A stretch of DNA of 64,000 bases from Lingula anatina (GCF_001039355.2 NW_019775800.1:60776-124775); one strand, 5' to 3'. Numbered from the stretch's first letter, positions 1 to 13,002 are shown. Translations and numbers: made by a program. Notes: generated by a model from the sequence alone, not told the origin.

Positions 1-1036
1 TTTCCCCCCCCCCCCCCCCCTTTTCTTTGTTTTTGAATTGATCAAATCAACTTATAATCAACATCATGTATTTTACCAACTCTACTTACTGTTACTGTAA
101 ATCACATTTAGGAATTGTGTTTATAACAAGTTTTAAACATTTTTACGTGTAATTTAATGAGTTTTCCCATTTACACTCTTGCTAGAATATGATTCTAGAT
201 TTATTATTCATTAACTTTATCATCGCATTGGATATATTTAGAAAATGTGTACATTTTTTGTTCATTTTCTAGTAGCATTTTGTTTTAGATTTCAATTTGC
301 TTAATGTTGTAGATTGAAATTGTGAATTCAAATAAATTTTGCTCAAATGAAATTTATATTTTATCTTTATCCTATGAGAGACATGGGTTGCAGTCATAAC
401 TTACAGTTTGTTGATTTCCTTTCACATAAAGTATTAATAAAACATTTAAAAAATCCTTGAAGTTTTGGGCAAGAAAATTTATAGAAGACCAGTCTTGGCA
501 ACATATATAAAAGATCATGGTTTGCTAGATTTTGTGGTCAGTTTCACTAATTTTCACACTTCTGGCCTACTTCAGCTCAAGACAGATGCACAGCAGTCAT
601 CCAAACCATACTGTTATAATTACTGTCAACCAAAACCCCAGTCATGTCTTTCTTACATTCAAACAGATACACCTAAAATTTTCAGTTCATCAGAGGAAAT
701 AAACTCATCTCATGACAAAGGCTTCCTGATAGTAGTGAGGTGAGTTGAGTGTCCTCTGTACCTCAGGTCCACCCCCACCCCCCCCAACCTCTCTCCTACT
801 TTATACTAGAGGCCAACTGAGTTATGAAATCAATTCCATACAAATGTTCCCAATGGACAGCAGAAAAACTGTTATGTATAAGCCAAAGACATATCTGTAA
901 ATATCTAGTGAAAAATCAATCTGTGACCCTGGTAGAGTGCCCCGTCCCCCCCCTCCCCTTCCCCCCCCCCCCCCCCAAGCATTATGTTCCCTAATTCTCC
1001 AGTGCTACATACTGTGACTAAAATACGCTGTTGTTC
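1..1036. other. Non-coding flank, no gene supported
   Basis: AT-rich sequence with C homopolymers at about 4-20, 775-785 and 960-977. An open frame at 465-743 (92 residues) has composition typical of chance reading and no domain I recognise. I see nothing else here. Confidence 0.6.
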
Positions 1037-1506
1037 TTTTTTTTTTTCAATAAGATCTTTATTGAAGCAAGGATACAGTTTATTTTAAGCAACTCCTAGT
1101 GACATGGTTTCCTTATAATCAACCAAACAGCAAAATTCAATACTAATGTATTTCGATGCTTCAATTGCAATAACGCCTTTCTATGATCAAAGTGAAACAA
1201 TATCTACTCTTCACTCCACTTTTTGTTGTCCCAGCAAGTAAGTAAAAGATTATAGATCATAGAACTTTTCCACAGTTCACTAAGAATATTTCTTTTCCAG
1301 CCTCCATTTTAATTCATCTATTAGATAATAATATAGCAGTTAACATGTGGCATAATATACAGGTTTTTGCCATAAATTGACCTAGACAAGAACAAGAAGT
1401 CAATCTCTGACCAATTCAATAATCATGAAAATAAACTTATAAGATGAGACTTAAATCAAGCTCAATATTTTGTGACCACTTTTACATTTTGCATCATTTG
1501 CTATTC

Positions 1507-1538
<32 letters not shown>

Positions 1539-3853
1539 TATAAAATCAATTACTACTATAGTGATGTTAACTCTAACATCTTTTTCATAAAATTAATGTA
1601 ATTCATTGCTAATTTTGCTAAATATTACAACTTTAGTCAATGTAAGATGACATAAATATCTATTACAATGATTAATTTCAATGAGCACAGCATATTAGCA
1701 TATTAGTTTATACATGAGAACATGGCTATGCAATATAGATGTCAAATTGAAATCATGCCCACACGCATTAAATTTTGGCTTTGAAGTATGACTGCTAAGC
1801 CCACGCGTGTGGAGGTATGCTTTCAGTTACAGTGTAGAAATTGAACAGTTTTAAAATTTCATGACAAATTTATACAGCTGGATGCCAAAAGGGCCTAAAA
1901 CCCCCAATTATATCAATGACATGCTGTCGTACAGACTATCAGAGGCCATTCAGAATGAATTAGGTTAATCTAGTTGGTGATAACATACATCCGTCCAAAG
2001 CACTCATATCATCACCAGCTTTTCTGTATTCTACTCAATGCCAGGGGGAAGCATGTTGGTCTGTTAATCTGACTGCATTCAGCGAGAGTCTCCATGGAGT
2101 TAGGGTCACACCAGCTAGGTCAACCTTATTCATTCTGAACGGCCCCTTACAGGTGTAAGTTTAACTGTAAAGTCTGTCTAATTTTTGACAGCCATTTTGG
2201 TTTTATTTATGATAACTATATTTTTCCACTATGAAATTATTGCATAAACATATGTACAGCTCTTCTATTTTATCATGCTGTTGGTAATCCAACTAATTAT
2301 TTTAATGCATTAATAGATGTCAGCTCATCATAATCTTTTCAATGATATTCCTTCAACGGGAACATACAAAGGAATCCTCCAATTATTTACTACTAATCTA
2401 GTAATATATTTTTTCTTTTTGCAGACCCCTTTTAATCGGTGTTTCTTTTAAACTACACAACAATACAGCAATGGCATTGGGTGTTTATGAGATAAACTAG
2501 AATAGTTAATCTATTCATACACCAGTTCCACTTGGGAACGTTGAAAGAAATAATCCATATTTCAAAAATGAAATTTATTTTTTTTTTAACGAAGCTATTT
2601 ACATGACAAGAAACCAGTCATCCTTTCAAGAAATAAAAGAACTTCCGTGTTATCGGTTATTCAGAAATTTTGAAAATTCTTGCAATGTGAGCTTGTTTAG
2701 GACTTCAATAGCAGTTGTGTCCTTAAATGAACTGATATGACCATATACTTATATATTATATATAAATTATATTATATTAGCACATAAGTTGTTATGCTTT
2801 ATTAATAATATGTAACAAATAGGGCAAATACTTCATATTACTATACTATACTATACCTCTATCTTTACATCTTCCAATATCTTCTTCAATCATTGCTCTA
2901 AGTTATAAGTAAATTTAAAAGTAATATGTATTGAGCATTATAGTACAGCAAATAACATTTTCTCATACTTTTCTCTGGATCCCTACAGTACACTTTAATA
3001 TAGCTAAAATCAATACAGCTCTAAGTGTACGTACACATACATTACAATTAAATGTTTTATGTGACATACCATTATAAATTGACAGAACAAATTGATAAAA
3101 TCTTATCAATTTCTGCTTAGACCCATCTTATACCAGAGTAAACCTAGACTATATCCAGCCTACAGAACTCTAATTATATGTACATAAGCCATAAAGATAT
3201 CAATTTCATATACCATGAAAATGAAAAACAAGATTAATCCTCTTTCAATCAATCGATGTTCAACTTAAAAAATCATGCACCTATCCTGCAAATAATAATT
3301 CTATCCCATGAGCTCAGAATCTATTCACATAACTGCTAACATTTGTACCTATGCAAAAAAATAAATAAATAAATAAATAAATAAAAAATAAAAATCACCA
3401 TTTTCTCTGTGCCTTGTAACCTGGAGATGCTTGGTGACATCTTTTCTTCTTTTCACAATCTTAACAATTCGTTAGTTTGAAAGAAGAAAGAGTTAAGGTG
3501 GACTTGTCTATGCTTTAAGGTATCCAGAGCACACTGCTGAGCTTTGACCAGAACAGAATGGCAAGGGAAATGTCATTATGCCCTTATTGCCTATGGCAAA
3601 GTGGCCCATGATACAAAGTGCAGACAACCAGCATGTTGCCATTATTAAAACAGTGAGAGAAAGTGGCAAGGGTGGGGGAGAAATTCAGTTCCAAAGAGCT
3701 CAAATCCTTCAAACAGTTACTCTTGAAATTCCGTCTCTTGCTTCAAAAATTTTTTAAGGCAGTTTAACCAACATTTCTTGTTTTCTGAGCCCCAAACTTT
3801 TATGCACCAGCTCTGAAAGATTTTTGCATTCTGTTCCTTGATCTTACTAGGAT
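1037..3853 (-). other. Probable 3' UTR of the zinc-finger gene
   Basis: This stretch lies directly downstream (minus strand) of the zinc-finger stop codon and holds no convincing reading frame. On the minus strand an AATAAA signal lies at 1063-1058, followed about 12 bases later by an A-rich tract (T run 1037-1047 on the plus strand), which would suit a cleavage site. That implies a 3' UTR of about 2.8 kb. It contains a poly(A) run (1507-1534), a TAAA microsatellite (about 3356-3385) and one fold-back MITE. The UTR extent is inferred; the signal and the absence of coding potential are seen. Confidence 0.4.
1943..2146. mobile_element. Fold-back MITE
   Basis: The two ends are inverted repeats of about 36 bases: the left begins GGCCATTCAGAATGAAT and the reverse complement of the right begins GGCCGTTCAGAATGAAT, continuing through CTAG.TGGTG on both. 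There is no coding capacity. The interior has a cattcagcgagagtctcc segment related to the core shared by other MITEs in this window. Confidence 0.65.
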
Positions 3854-6800
3854 TTATTCCAACATTTCTTGTTTTCTGTGACCCAATCTCTCGTGCACCA
3901 TTTCATGTGTGTTATGGTCGCTGGAATTATTAAACCGTTCGCTACAGTAACTACAGCCAATGGGCTTCTCCCCTTGGTGAACTCCCATGTGTGTCAGCAA
4001 CGTGCGCTGCTGCATGAACCGTCGCGCACACACCGTGCACGCATGGGGCTTGCTGTTGGTGTGTGTGCATTTGTGAAGATAGTAAGCACCAGGTGTGTGC
4101 GCCTCCGCGCCGCACAGCTTGCACGAGAAGGGCAGCCGCCTTGCACCGTGCATTTGCTGGCAGTGAATGTATCTCATACTGGGGGTTCTGAAACGCCGGG
4201 GACACATGACACACGGGAACCGTTTCCTCTGGCTGTGAATGTCCATGTGGCACAACAGCTTCGTGTACAGGAGAAACTTTCCTCCGCAGCGCTTACACTT
4301 GTGCTTCCACTGCTTCCTGTCCTGCTGTTCACTCTTGATGTAGAACGGCTGCATCTTAAATCGGAGACCCCCGACGAGCTTCTTCAGACGAAACTGCATG
4401 GACTGTTGCGCGGGCTGCTTGGGAGTCAGGGTGCGATTGTGCGACTCTTTCATATGGTTGGTGTAGCCGATGAGGGTGAGGAAATCTTGGCCGCAGATGT
4501 AGCAAATTTTTAGTGCACTCTTAGCCTTGTGAACAAAAGCCTTGTGTCGCTTCAGGCAGTAATGGGTGGAGGACACGTATTGGCAACCCTGGAAGGTGCA
4601 GCAGTGGACGCGATTCAGGTGACGCATTAGGTAGACTCTCTGTCCAAACACCTGGAATGGGAGCAGAGATTGACTTAGACTGCTGTGAAATCAAAATATT
4701 AGGGGCCATTTTCAAAATATAAAAGGTGAAACTTGCACAGGTAATTCAATTGTGACCAAGTTTGTCAGAGTGAACAGACGAAACTGTCCACAGGTAAATC
4801 AAATGTGTGGATCTATCATATGAAATCTTTTTATCTTACTGAAAACTGAGTTGGTTATGCTTTACAATGATAATGTTTAGTTCATTTTTTATCTGAAAAT
4901 GATTTATATATACAAAAATTTTAATTTTTGAAAAATTGAGGTCTTTGAAAATTAAGTAATATATATAAACAATGAAATTTATTTACATACAGAGATGCAT
5001 TGTTTCAAAATATCTTGCTTAGAAGAAAAGACATTTACAACTTCATGACCATAATTTTCAAGTACCTTTCCACATTCCCTACACACATTCCTCTTCTTCG
5101 TATGATTGGTCAGTTTATGCCGAGTCATTATGAACAGCTTGTTAAAGGTATCCTCGCACTGACCGCACCTATAGATGGCAGTGGGAGGTTGTCGGCCGAC
5201 TGGAACAATGGACGCCCTTCGCAGATGCTTCCTGTACTGTTGCTCCGACTGAAACACTTCACCACAGACTCCGCAGAAATGCTTCGTTGGGGAGACATCT
5301 TTGTTTTCTTCACTGTAGGAATCGGACTTGGGCCCTGTTTGGGTGTGTTTATACACCATGTGATGCCGAAGTTGAAGCACTGAGAGTCCTTCAAAAGAAC
5401 ACCCCGGAACGGAACAGGCAAACAAAGAAGATGAAGATGGTGAAGCTGTCATGGCAGCTATGTTTTTAACAGCATTTTCTGGTTTGACCTCTGATTTCGG
5501 TCTCAACTCCGCACCTCCAACCATCCCCTGGCCTTCTAGTGCACTACTACGAGGCTTCCTCGGTGATCTTTTAAATGGATGATCCTCATGGAGATTTTTG
5601 AAATGTTCCCGTAAAGTTCTTTTAGTTTTGGCAGCGTAGCTACAATTGAGTTCTGTGCACTTGTACTTCCTGTCAGTATGAACACGCTTTCTGTGCTCTT
5701 TGAGGCGTTCTCTCTTTTGGAAAGTTTTGTTACATACGGGGCACTCAAACACTTGATTTGTAAGAGAACTTGGTCTTGCTTTCTTCTTTTTCGGCCCCTT
5801 GGGATTCTTTGGACTTTCTCCTGGCTTGGCTTTACTTTCACCAATAGCAAGCGATACGTCAGCCAGAATTTCCAAAGAATCGGAAGCTTTTTGGTTGGAT
5901 CGAAGCTTATGAACCCTTCTCCGATGTTCATAAAGTCGTGCTTTTTTCTGAAAAGTTTTAAAGCAGACATCGCAGTCAAATATATTTTCTCCTGGTGATT
6001 TGTCACTTGAAGTGTCAACCCCTACCCCATGATCTTTCACATGGTGATCATATAATTTTTCCTTTTTATGGAAACTCTTGGAGCAGACGACACAGCTGAA
6101 GGGACCCGGGTTGGTTTCATCTTTCAGGTTACCCCTGCTCTCTTCCTTCTTGATTACTTCCTGCCTGTCCTGTCCTTGTCCTTGTGGGGTCACTTGAAGG
6201 TCAAGGTTAGTCCCTGGAAAGACCGGCTTTGATCGAGCAACTCTCAGAACTTCGTCAGACTTGGGGATGTCTTCAGGGCTCGCTACTATTTCAGATCTCG
6301 GAATAGATTCTGCCCTCATTATATCATCCAGCCTTTGTGTGTCCTCTTGTTTTATGCCTGTCTCTGACCTTGACAGCATCTCTGACCTTGACAGAATCTC
6401 TGACCTTGACAGAATCTCTGATCTTGGCAGAACATCTGACCTCATTACAGCCTCTGCCCTTGGCATGGATCTGGGCATCACCTCTGACCTTGGCAGAGCA
6501 TCTGACCTTGATATAACATCTGGCCTCTGCATCACATCTGACCTCTGTAGCATATTTGACCTTGAAATGACATCTGACCTTTGCATTGACTCTGGTCTCA
6601 ACATAGAATCTGGTCTGGAAATTGTGCTTGGTCTCTGCATTAGATCAGATCTTGATGCGAGTTCTGACCTTGGATTGACCTCTGACCTCGGGTCACCTTC
6701 TTTGGGTCTGCCATACTTATAATAGTCTTGGAGAAGGGGGGCACCAAAATGCTGCATTCCTGGTAGTGGGACATAACCTTGCGACTTTGCATTTCCTGGA

Positions 6801-7381
6801 AAATGATTCAATGTTATCAGTATTGTAAGTGCACATCAACTAAGCAAATACCTATCAAATAGTGAAAATATGCAGGAATACTTCATGAACTTTCAAAAAT
6901 TTTTCAAAATTATGAAAAACAATTTTGGTTTTAAAAAACTTATAATTATTAAAATGATAGCAAAAGAAGCAAACAGGTGCACATTAAATGCCACAATAGC
7001 AATGTGCTTGTCTGTCCATTGCAAGGTCTGTCAGTCTCGCTCAACAAGTCTGATTTACGTAAAATATAAATCTTAAGAAATAAATACCAAATTGCTGTAA
7101 CAGTTATAAGCATACTAAGCTCTTTAAAATCTGGGAGTATTTAACATACCTGTGTGATAAGGAAAATGTTGAGGATTCTGCTGTCGCTGCACGGCATAGT
7201 TTCCCGCCCCTCCATGTGTTGCCGCTCCTCCCATGTAAGCAGCACGTGCATATGCAGATATTTCATCAGAGCCTGCCATTGCAAAACTGCGCGGGAGGTG
7301 GTCCAGGGAGTCAGCTTGTTGGGAATCTGGAACTTTGTTCCCCGTCGGTGCTGTGGGGGCGGTAGGCCAGCTGTGGTCCAT
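3854..7381 (-). CDS. Multi-C2H2 zinc-finger protein (919 aa)
   Basis: Exons on the minus strand are 7381-7150 (ATG at 7381-7379), 6795-5066 and 4651-3854. Splice sites are GT..AG and the lengths sum to 2760 nt, 919 residues plus stop. The protein is predicted to be a nuclear DNA- or RNA-binding regulator. An N-terminal region rich in Pro, Ala and Gly is followed by about 18 hexapeptide repeats (residues about 113-224) and then about 15 C2H2 fingers. The sixth finger (HFCGVCGEVF...) lacks a proper second histidine. Two fingers have CxxxxC spacing (CTELNC, CSVPGC). One finger is split by the last intron: CRECGK ends exon 2 and VFGQRV begins exon 3. Upstream of the ATG an AG acceptor (ctttccag) suggests a 5' non-coding exon that I could not place. 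The orthologue is not identifiable by eye. Confidence 0.85.
6356..6691 (-). repeat. 18-bp coding minisatellite (hexapeptide repeat)
   Basis: Inside the zinc-finger gene, about 18 consecutive units of 18 bp encode x-R-S/P-D/E-x-hydrophobic hexapeptides, for example PRSEVN, SRSDLM, QRPDVI, PRSEIL, SRSEIL and SRSEML. The last units (about 6360-6420) are nearly identical DNA repeats, pointing to recent unit expansion. One unit is irregular (PRSMPRAEAV). The frame is kept throughout. Confidence 0.85.
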
Positions 7382-8570
7382 GACTAGCAAGGACTGGAAA
7401 GTTTTTTTGTTTTTTAATTTTCAGTTAAAAGAGAAATATTATATATAATATAATTTTTTGTTATTTGATGATACAAATATTCTAGCACATGTGGGATAGA
7501 AAATCTACCCATTTGCACATATAATATACATTTTGTTTTCTATTGACAGCGCTACTATTTAAGCCACACAATGAACATGAAACCTTTAAATAACACAAAA
7601 TTTACTCTACTTGAAAATTTTAACCTCTGTTCATAATTTTAATAAAACAATTCAAATTGTGAAAAGGAGCAAAATCCACTGTGGCATTATTACGTGTTAG
7701 AAGTCTTAAGTGTTTCAATACAGTAATCATAAATACTGCACTGTTTAAAAGGGGGTCTAATATTTCCGCTTCACGTTCTACTTACTTTTTATGTTTATCT
7801 AAAAGTAAAGTTGGATTAGTCAAGGCCTGCTTGCAGTCCATATATGTGGTATTAATTTGTGACTACTTTCCATTAATGGCCCTTGTGGGAAGAAAGAAAG
7901 AATGTGGATTAAACTTCATTTCATACAAATTCTAAAATGTGCATATTTTTCAGGTTTAACACTTTATAAGAACATCAATTCACAAATTACAATAATATTA
8001 TTATTACAGCTGTCTTTCTTGTATTCTTATTCCCAAGAATCTTTCTTTTTCAGACAATGCTTTTGGTTTTTATAAATTTGAAAAGTTTATGGAATGCTTC
8101 ATTCATGGTGTCAGGGTCACCAGGTATGTGTGTGGGACATTTTTTTTTTTATCCTAACAAACAAATTGTGACCTGAAACCAGTAGTGTTTTAGTACTAAT
8201 ATCAAAACTCATTCATCGGTGTTTAGTTATTTCATACAAATGCCTAACATTTAACACTCCTGGCAACAAAAATGACATATGATGGTGCAGTCAAAATCTG
8301 TATGTACAATGCATGATCAAAAAAGCCAGGATAAAATGTTCCCACAAGGTCATTCTCAGGCATGAACAATATGAAATGTTGAGAAACCTTGAAATGGTCA
8401 ATAAAAGATGACTTTCACCCTAAAACAAAACCTGATATCAATTCATAACCTATACAAACAGCACTGAATCATAAGAGCAAACTTGGTGTCTAGGATGCAG
8501 CAGAGCAAGGTATCCATTTCTATATGAAACACTTAATAATAATATTTTACAGCTGTGTTTTACTCTAAAC
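7382..8570. other. Non-coding, intron or 5' flank of zinc-finger gene
   Basis: Upstream on the minus strand of the first coding exon. There are no supported exons. The equivalent sequence recurs at about 11561-12689 with small differences. The short frame at 7681-7935 is broken in the other copy and is not supported. Confidence 0.5.
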
Positions 8571-8887
8571 TAAGGCCCCATTCAGATCGAGAAGAGCCGA
8601 GTGCTAGCTAGGCTGCAATCTAAATATGGCAGACCTACATGGAAGGAAGACCGCTTGATCCTGTAATGGTCTCTCCGCCTCTCACACGCCTCCCCCCACT
8701 TCATCCTTGACCAGTTGAATTGAGCCGAGAGTTAATTACTGTGCCCCTGCAGGGATGACGCGTGGAGAGGCATGAAAGAGGTGGAGAGACCAATACAGGA
8801 TTAAGCAGTCTCCCTTTCATGCAGGTCCGCCATATTTAGGTCGCGGCCTAGCTAGCACTCGGCTCTTCTCGGTCTGAATGGGGCTTA
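8571..8887. mobile_element. Long fold-back MITE, copy A
   Basis: Near-perfect inverted repeats of about 130 bases. The left end reads TAAGGCCCCATTCAGATCGA and the reverse complement of the right end reads TAAGCCCCATTCAGACCGA. There is no reading frame. Direct TAA at both edges would suit a three-base TWA target duplication of the PIF/Harbinger type; that assignment is inference. Confidence 0.75.
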
Positions 8888-10982
8888 ATTGAAATTGGAA
8901 ATTGATCAATGCATATTTGTGGAACGAGACCGAGTATACCAAGTAGCAAATCACAGAATGCTAGATCTTCCAGTGAAATGAAACAACCTACAATTTCTCG
9001 ACAACTTGGTCCAATTTGTAAGTGCTACAGTAGGCTAACTATTCTATACTAAATGTAGGCTTCGGTTCAGTCCCAGAAACTTTTAGAAAGCTTGTAGATT
9101 TGGTAAAACCATGCTCATTAACGAAATTTCAGACCAAATGACGAATGCATTTCACGCGCATTTCCACGCCAAGATATTAGAGTAACGGTATGTCTATTTA
9201 TCCGAGACCTCAGTGGCACTTAAAGATGCAATTTGGGATAAAATTTTACCCACCTCTCCCAGCCACACCAGGGGGTCAGAAATGAACAACCTTGACCCTC
9301 AGAATAACTTTCCTACCTCCAATGCCGCAAGAATTGCGCTTGCTGTGCATCTAACACATTTTACTCCCAGCCCCCTCCCCTCCCCCTCGGTTCCCCAACG
9401 ACCTTTGTATATTTTCATTCTTTTCATTTTCAACAATGAACAATCACAGTTGATGAATATCTTTAAGTTAATTACTATATTAATCTTGTTTAAAAAAATT
9501 GTTGATACGTTTTTTTTTTTTTTTTGAATAATTCATAAGTACAGCATTTCATATTATTGGTACATGTACATAAGATTCAATAAAGTTGATTGAACTACCA
9601 CATAATCTTGTTTTAAAACAACAAAAACTAGTGAAACAAAATATCTGCTTAATTTTATTTCTGGATATAAGCATCTACATAACATAAAGCATTTAACCTT
9701 TACTTTGATCTTTTTGGCCAACCATTCTCATAACTGCTGTCATCCCTGAATTCAAACATATTTTGATTTAAAATGCTTTAAACATTTTGATTTAAAATGC
9801 TCATTGTTTAAGGCATTATCCTTCTTTATATTATGAATATGATAAACTAAAGAGCAATATATTTTAATAATCTTACTTCTTTCAAAACTGATTTTTTAAA
9901 TTTAACATTTGTACTTTAAAGTTGAAAAAAGAAATTCACTTACATTAATTTTGTGTCACATTTTAGTCAATAAACTTGGATTTTGTTGGTTCAAGTTGAA
10001 CTTTCATTCAAAAATCCATTTCAAATGAAATTAAAAATACAACCTGTGTGTTGACAAAATTCAAACTTGCAACTACTATATGGTGATGACTCAATATTTT
10101 AAATGGGGAACCCTGGAATAAGTATATTAATACAAGGTTCAGCCCGAGCCACAAAAGGCACCACATGCTAATGATAGCTTTCTTTCACCTCTGACACTTG
10201 GAATGACCAAAGGAAAATAAAATCTAGTAGTAAACTCAAAAAATGTGACAAAAGCTAGACAACCTGGTATATATCAGAAATAATACAATATTACAAAAAT
10301 GATGCAATCATAAATATAATTTCTAAAAGTTTTTAAAAAGTCCATCCCAGTTACGTTTTTTACCTTGTATGCTTTTAATTCAGAGATTCAACATAAATGT
10401 TGTCAATCAAAATATAGTATCACAACCTTTTGCCTCTGACTTGAAATTACAATAATTTTTTATATTAATATAATATATAATTAAAACACTGAGTATGTAT
10501 ACATGCTGGATAAAAAAGAAATTAGATCTATGTTTGTAAATTTGCAATAATCAGTCATAATAAATGGCACTGGGTTACAACAACAGTCACATTCATGTTA
10601 ATGGTATAACATCAATTTCTCTTTTGAGAGATGCACAAAAAAATAAGATTCCGTCGTCATTAAATTTACTATAAATACAGAGATAAAATGTTTGTGCAGG
10701 TGTATTTTGACAAACAGATGCTTCCCTCCGTCTTTTTCACATTAAGCATCTTATTAGCAAAATAACAAACAATCTTATTGGACATGAGCATATTTGCAAT
10801 TTCAATGAGCAATATGCAATTTTTTTAAAAACTAACATCTACCCTGCTTTGACTCAATGATTGGAGATACATATATTTAGTGTATATTCTTTAAAATATG
10901 AATAGCAATTCTTCTAATCATTCTGCATACAACTATAATCATTATGTCAATAACAATAGCAAGATAATTAACAATACAAATG
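8888..10982. other. Non-coding, possible location of a 5' exon
   Basis: No coding exon is supported. The part about 9100-9400 is less AT-rich and is well kept in the second copy (about 13210-13480). On the minus strand it has a GAGAG/GTGGGT donor-like site near 9251-9256, so an untranslated first exon of the zinc-finger gene could sit here. The open frame at 9213-9527 runs into a poly-T tract and differs in the other copy. Confidence 0.35.
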
Positions 10983-11151
10983 ACAGGGGCGGATCCAGAG
11001 ATATTTTCTGACAGTCTTCCAAATTATCTTTATTGATCCATCCACCATTTTTGACCGTCTTCCAACAGAAAAAATTAGATACCCGTCAATGTTAACTTGA
11101 AAATCTGACCATCTTCCGGAAGACCCAGAAGACGGCCTAAATCTGCCCCTG
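10983..11151. mobile_element. 170-bp MITE (CAGGGGC ends), copy in block A
   Basis: A short element with inverted ends: CAGGGGCGGATCCAGA on the left and, reverse complemented, CAGGGGCAGATTTAGG on the right. A full copy lies in the opposite orientation at 26910-27077, and the allelic copy is at 15082-15249. It is non-coding; the open frame across it is incidental. Confidence 0.75.
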
Positions 11152-11233
11152 AATAATATCAAAATCTAAAAGCACCATCAGTAATAATATATAATACTAC
11201 ACAGAACATTGTAGGCAAAACTGATTTCAACTA

Positions 11234-11234
11234 N
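11234..11234. other. Single-N contig join
   Basis: One ambiguous base separates copy A of the duplicated block (ending 11233) from copy B (starting about 11236). Sequence on the right jumps back about 4.2 kb, as expected where two overlapping contigs were abutted. Confidence 0.7.
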
Positions 11235-11328
11235 AATGTAAAATATAAATCTTAAGAAATAAATACCAAATTGATGTAACAGTTATAAGCATACTAAGCT
11301 CTTTAAAATCTGGGAGTATTTAACATAC

Positions 11329-11560
11329 CTGTGTGATAAGGAAAATGTTGAGGATTCTGCTGTCGCTGCACAGCATAGTTTCCCGCCCCTCCGTGTGTTG
11401 CCGCTCCTCCCATGTAAGCAGCACGTGCATATGCAGATATTTCATCGGAGCCAGCCATTGCAAAACTGCGCGGGAGGTGGTCCAGGGAGTCAGCTTGTTG
11501 GGAATCTGGAACTTTGTTCCCCGTCGGTGCTGTGGGGGCGGTAGGCCAGCTGTGGTCCAT
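11329..11560 (-). CDS. Second copy of zinc-finger first coding exon
   Basis: This 232-bp exon is equivalent to 7150-7381, with ATG at 11560-11558 and the same GTATGTTA donor. It encodes the same 77-residue start (MDHSWPTAPTAPTGNK...). The few base changes I see are silent. No second copy of the finger exons follows, so I read it as the other allele of the same exon rather than an independent gene. Confidence 0.7.
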
Positions 11561-12689
11561 GACTAGCAAGGACTGGAAAGTTTTTTGTTTTTTAATTTTC
11601 AATTTTCAGTTGAAAGGGAAATACGTAATCTAATTTTTTTGTTACTTGATAATACAAATATTCTAGCACATGTGGGATAGAAAATCTACCCATTTTCACA
11701 TATAATACACATTTTGTTTTTGTACTGACAGCGCTATTATTTAAGCCACACAATGAACATGAAACCTTTAAATAACACAAATTTTACTCCATTTGAAATT
11801 TCTCACCTTGTGGCATTATTACGTGTTAGGAGAGTCTAAACTGTTTCAATACAGTAATTCTAAATACTGCACTATTTCTGCTTCACATTCTACTTACTTT
11901 TTATGTTTATCTAAAAGTAAAGTTTGATTGGTCAAGGCCTGCTTGCAGTCCATATATGTTGTATTAATTTGTGACTTCTTTCCATTAATGGCCCTTGTGG
12001 GAAGAAAGAAAGAATGTGGATTAAACTTCATCTCATACAAAGGCAGTCCTACAATTTCCAAAATGTTCACATTTTTCAGGTTTAATACTGTATACGAACA
12101 TCAATTCACAAATTAGAATTACAGTTGTCTTTCTTAAATTCTTATCCCCAAGAATCTCTTTCTTTTTCAGAAAATGCAACTTCTGGTTTTTATACATTTG
12201 AAAATTTAAAGGAATGCGGCATTCATGGTTTGAGGGTCATCTGGTGTGTGTGTGTGCGTGGGGATATTTTATCCAAACAGTAGTGCTCTAGCACTTATAA
12301 CAAATCTCATTAATCTGTGTTTAATTATTTCATACAAATGCCTAATATTTAACGCTCATGGCAGCAAAAATGCCATATGATGTGCAGACAGGCTGGTGCA
12401 ATCATAATCCGTATTTACAATCCATGATCAAAAAGCCAGGATAAAATGTTTCCCACAAAGCCATTCTCAGGCATGAACAACATGAAATGTTGGGAAACCT
12501 TGAAATGGTCCATAAAAGATGACTTCCACCCTACAACAAAACCCGATATCAATTCATAACCCGTACAAACAGCAATGAATCATAAAGGCAAACTTGGCAT
12601 CTAGGATGAACCAGCAGAGCAAGGTTTCCATTTCTATATGAAACACTTAATAAATTAAATAATATTTTCAGCTGTGTTTTACTTTAGAC

Positions 12690-13002
12690 TAAGGCCCCAT
12701 TCAGATCAAGAAGAGTGCTAGCTAGGCCGCGACCTAAATATGGCAGACCTACATGAAAGGAAGACAGCTTGATCCTCTAATGGTCTCTCCGCCTCTAACA
12801 TGGCTCCCCACGCGTTGTCCCTCAACCGGTTGAATAGAGCCAAGATTTAAATACTGTGCCCCTGCAGGGATCATGCGTGGGGAGGCATGAAAGAGGTGGA
12901 GAGACTAATACAGGATTAAGCAGTCTTCCTTTCATGTAGGTCCGCCATATTTAGGTCGCGGCCTAGCTAGCACTCGACTCTTCTCGATCTGAATGGGGCT
13001 TA
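12690..13002. mobile_element. Long fold-back MITE, copy B
   Basis: The allelic copy of the element at 8571-8887, with the same inverted ends (TAAGGCCCCATTCAGATC left) and internal small deletions. No coding capacity. Confidence 0.75.

Larger units (their letters stand above)
7057..11233. repeat. Duplicated block, copy A (probable allele/haplotig)
   Basis: This block repeats almost collinearly at 11236-15917, with scattered substitutions and small indels. It covers the first coding exon of the zinc-finger gene, a fold-back MITE, non-coding DNA and a 170-bp MITE. A single N at 11234 separates the copies exactly where copy B begins. Unequal contents include the Helentron-like insert found only in copy B. 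Confidence 0.8.

Noticed and set aside
465-743. 92-residue open frame near the left edge
   Set aside because: No domain, no splice context, and composition typical of chance translation.
3869-4513. 214-residue plus-strand frame over the zinc-finger exon
   Set aside because: It is the antisense of the C2H2 exon, whose Cys/His pattern is unmistakable on the minus strand.
6261-6722. 153-residue plus-strand repeat protein (ISDLDR units)
   Set aside because: Antisense of the hexapeptide repeat, which is open on both strands because its 18-bp period is a multiple of three.
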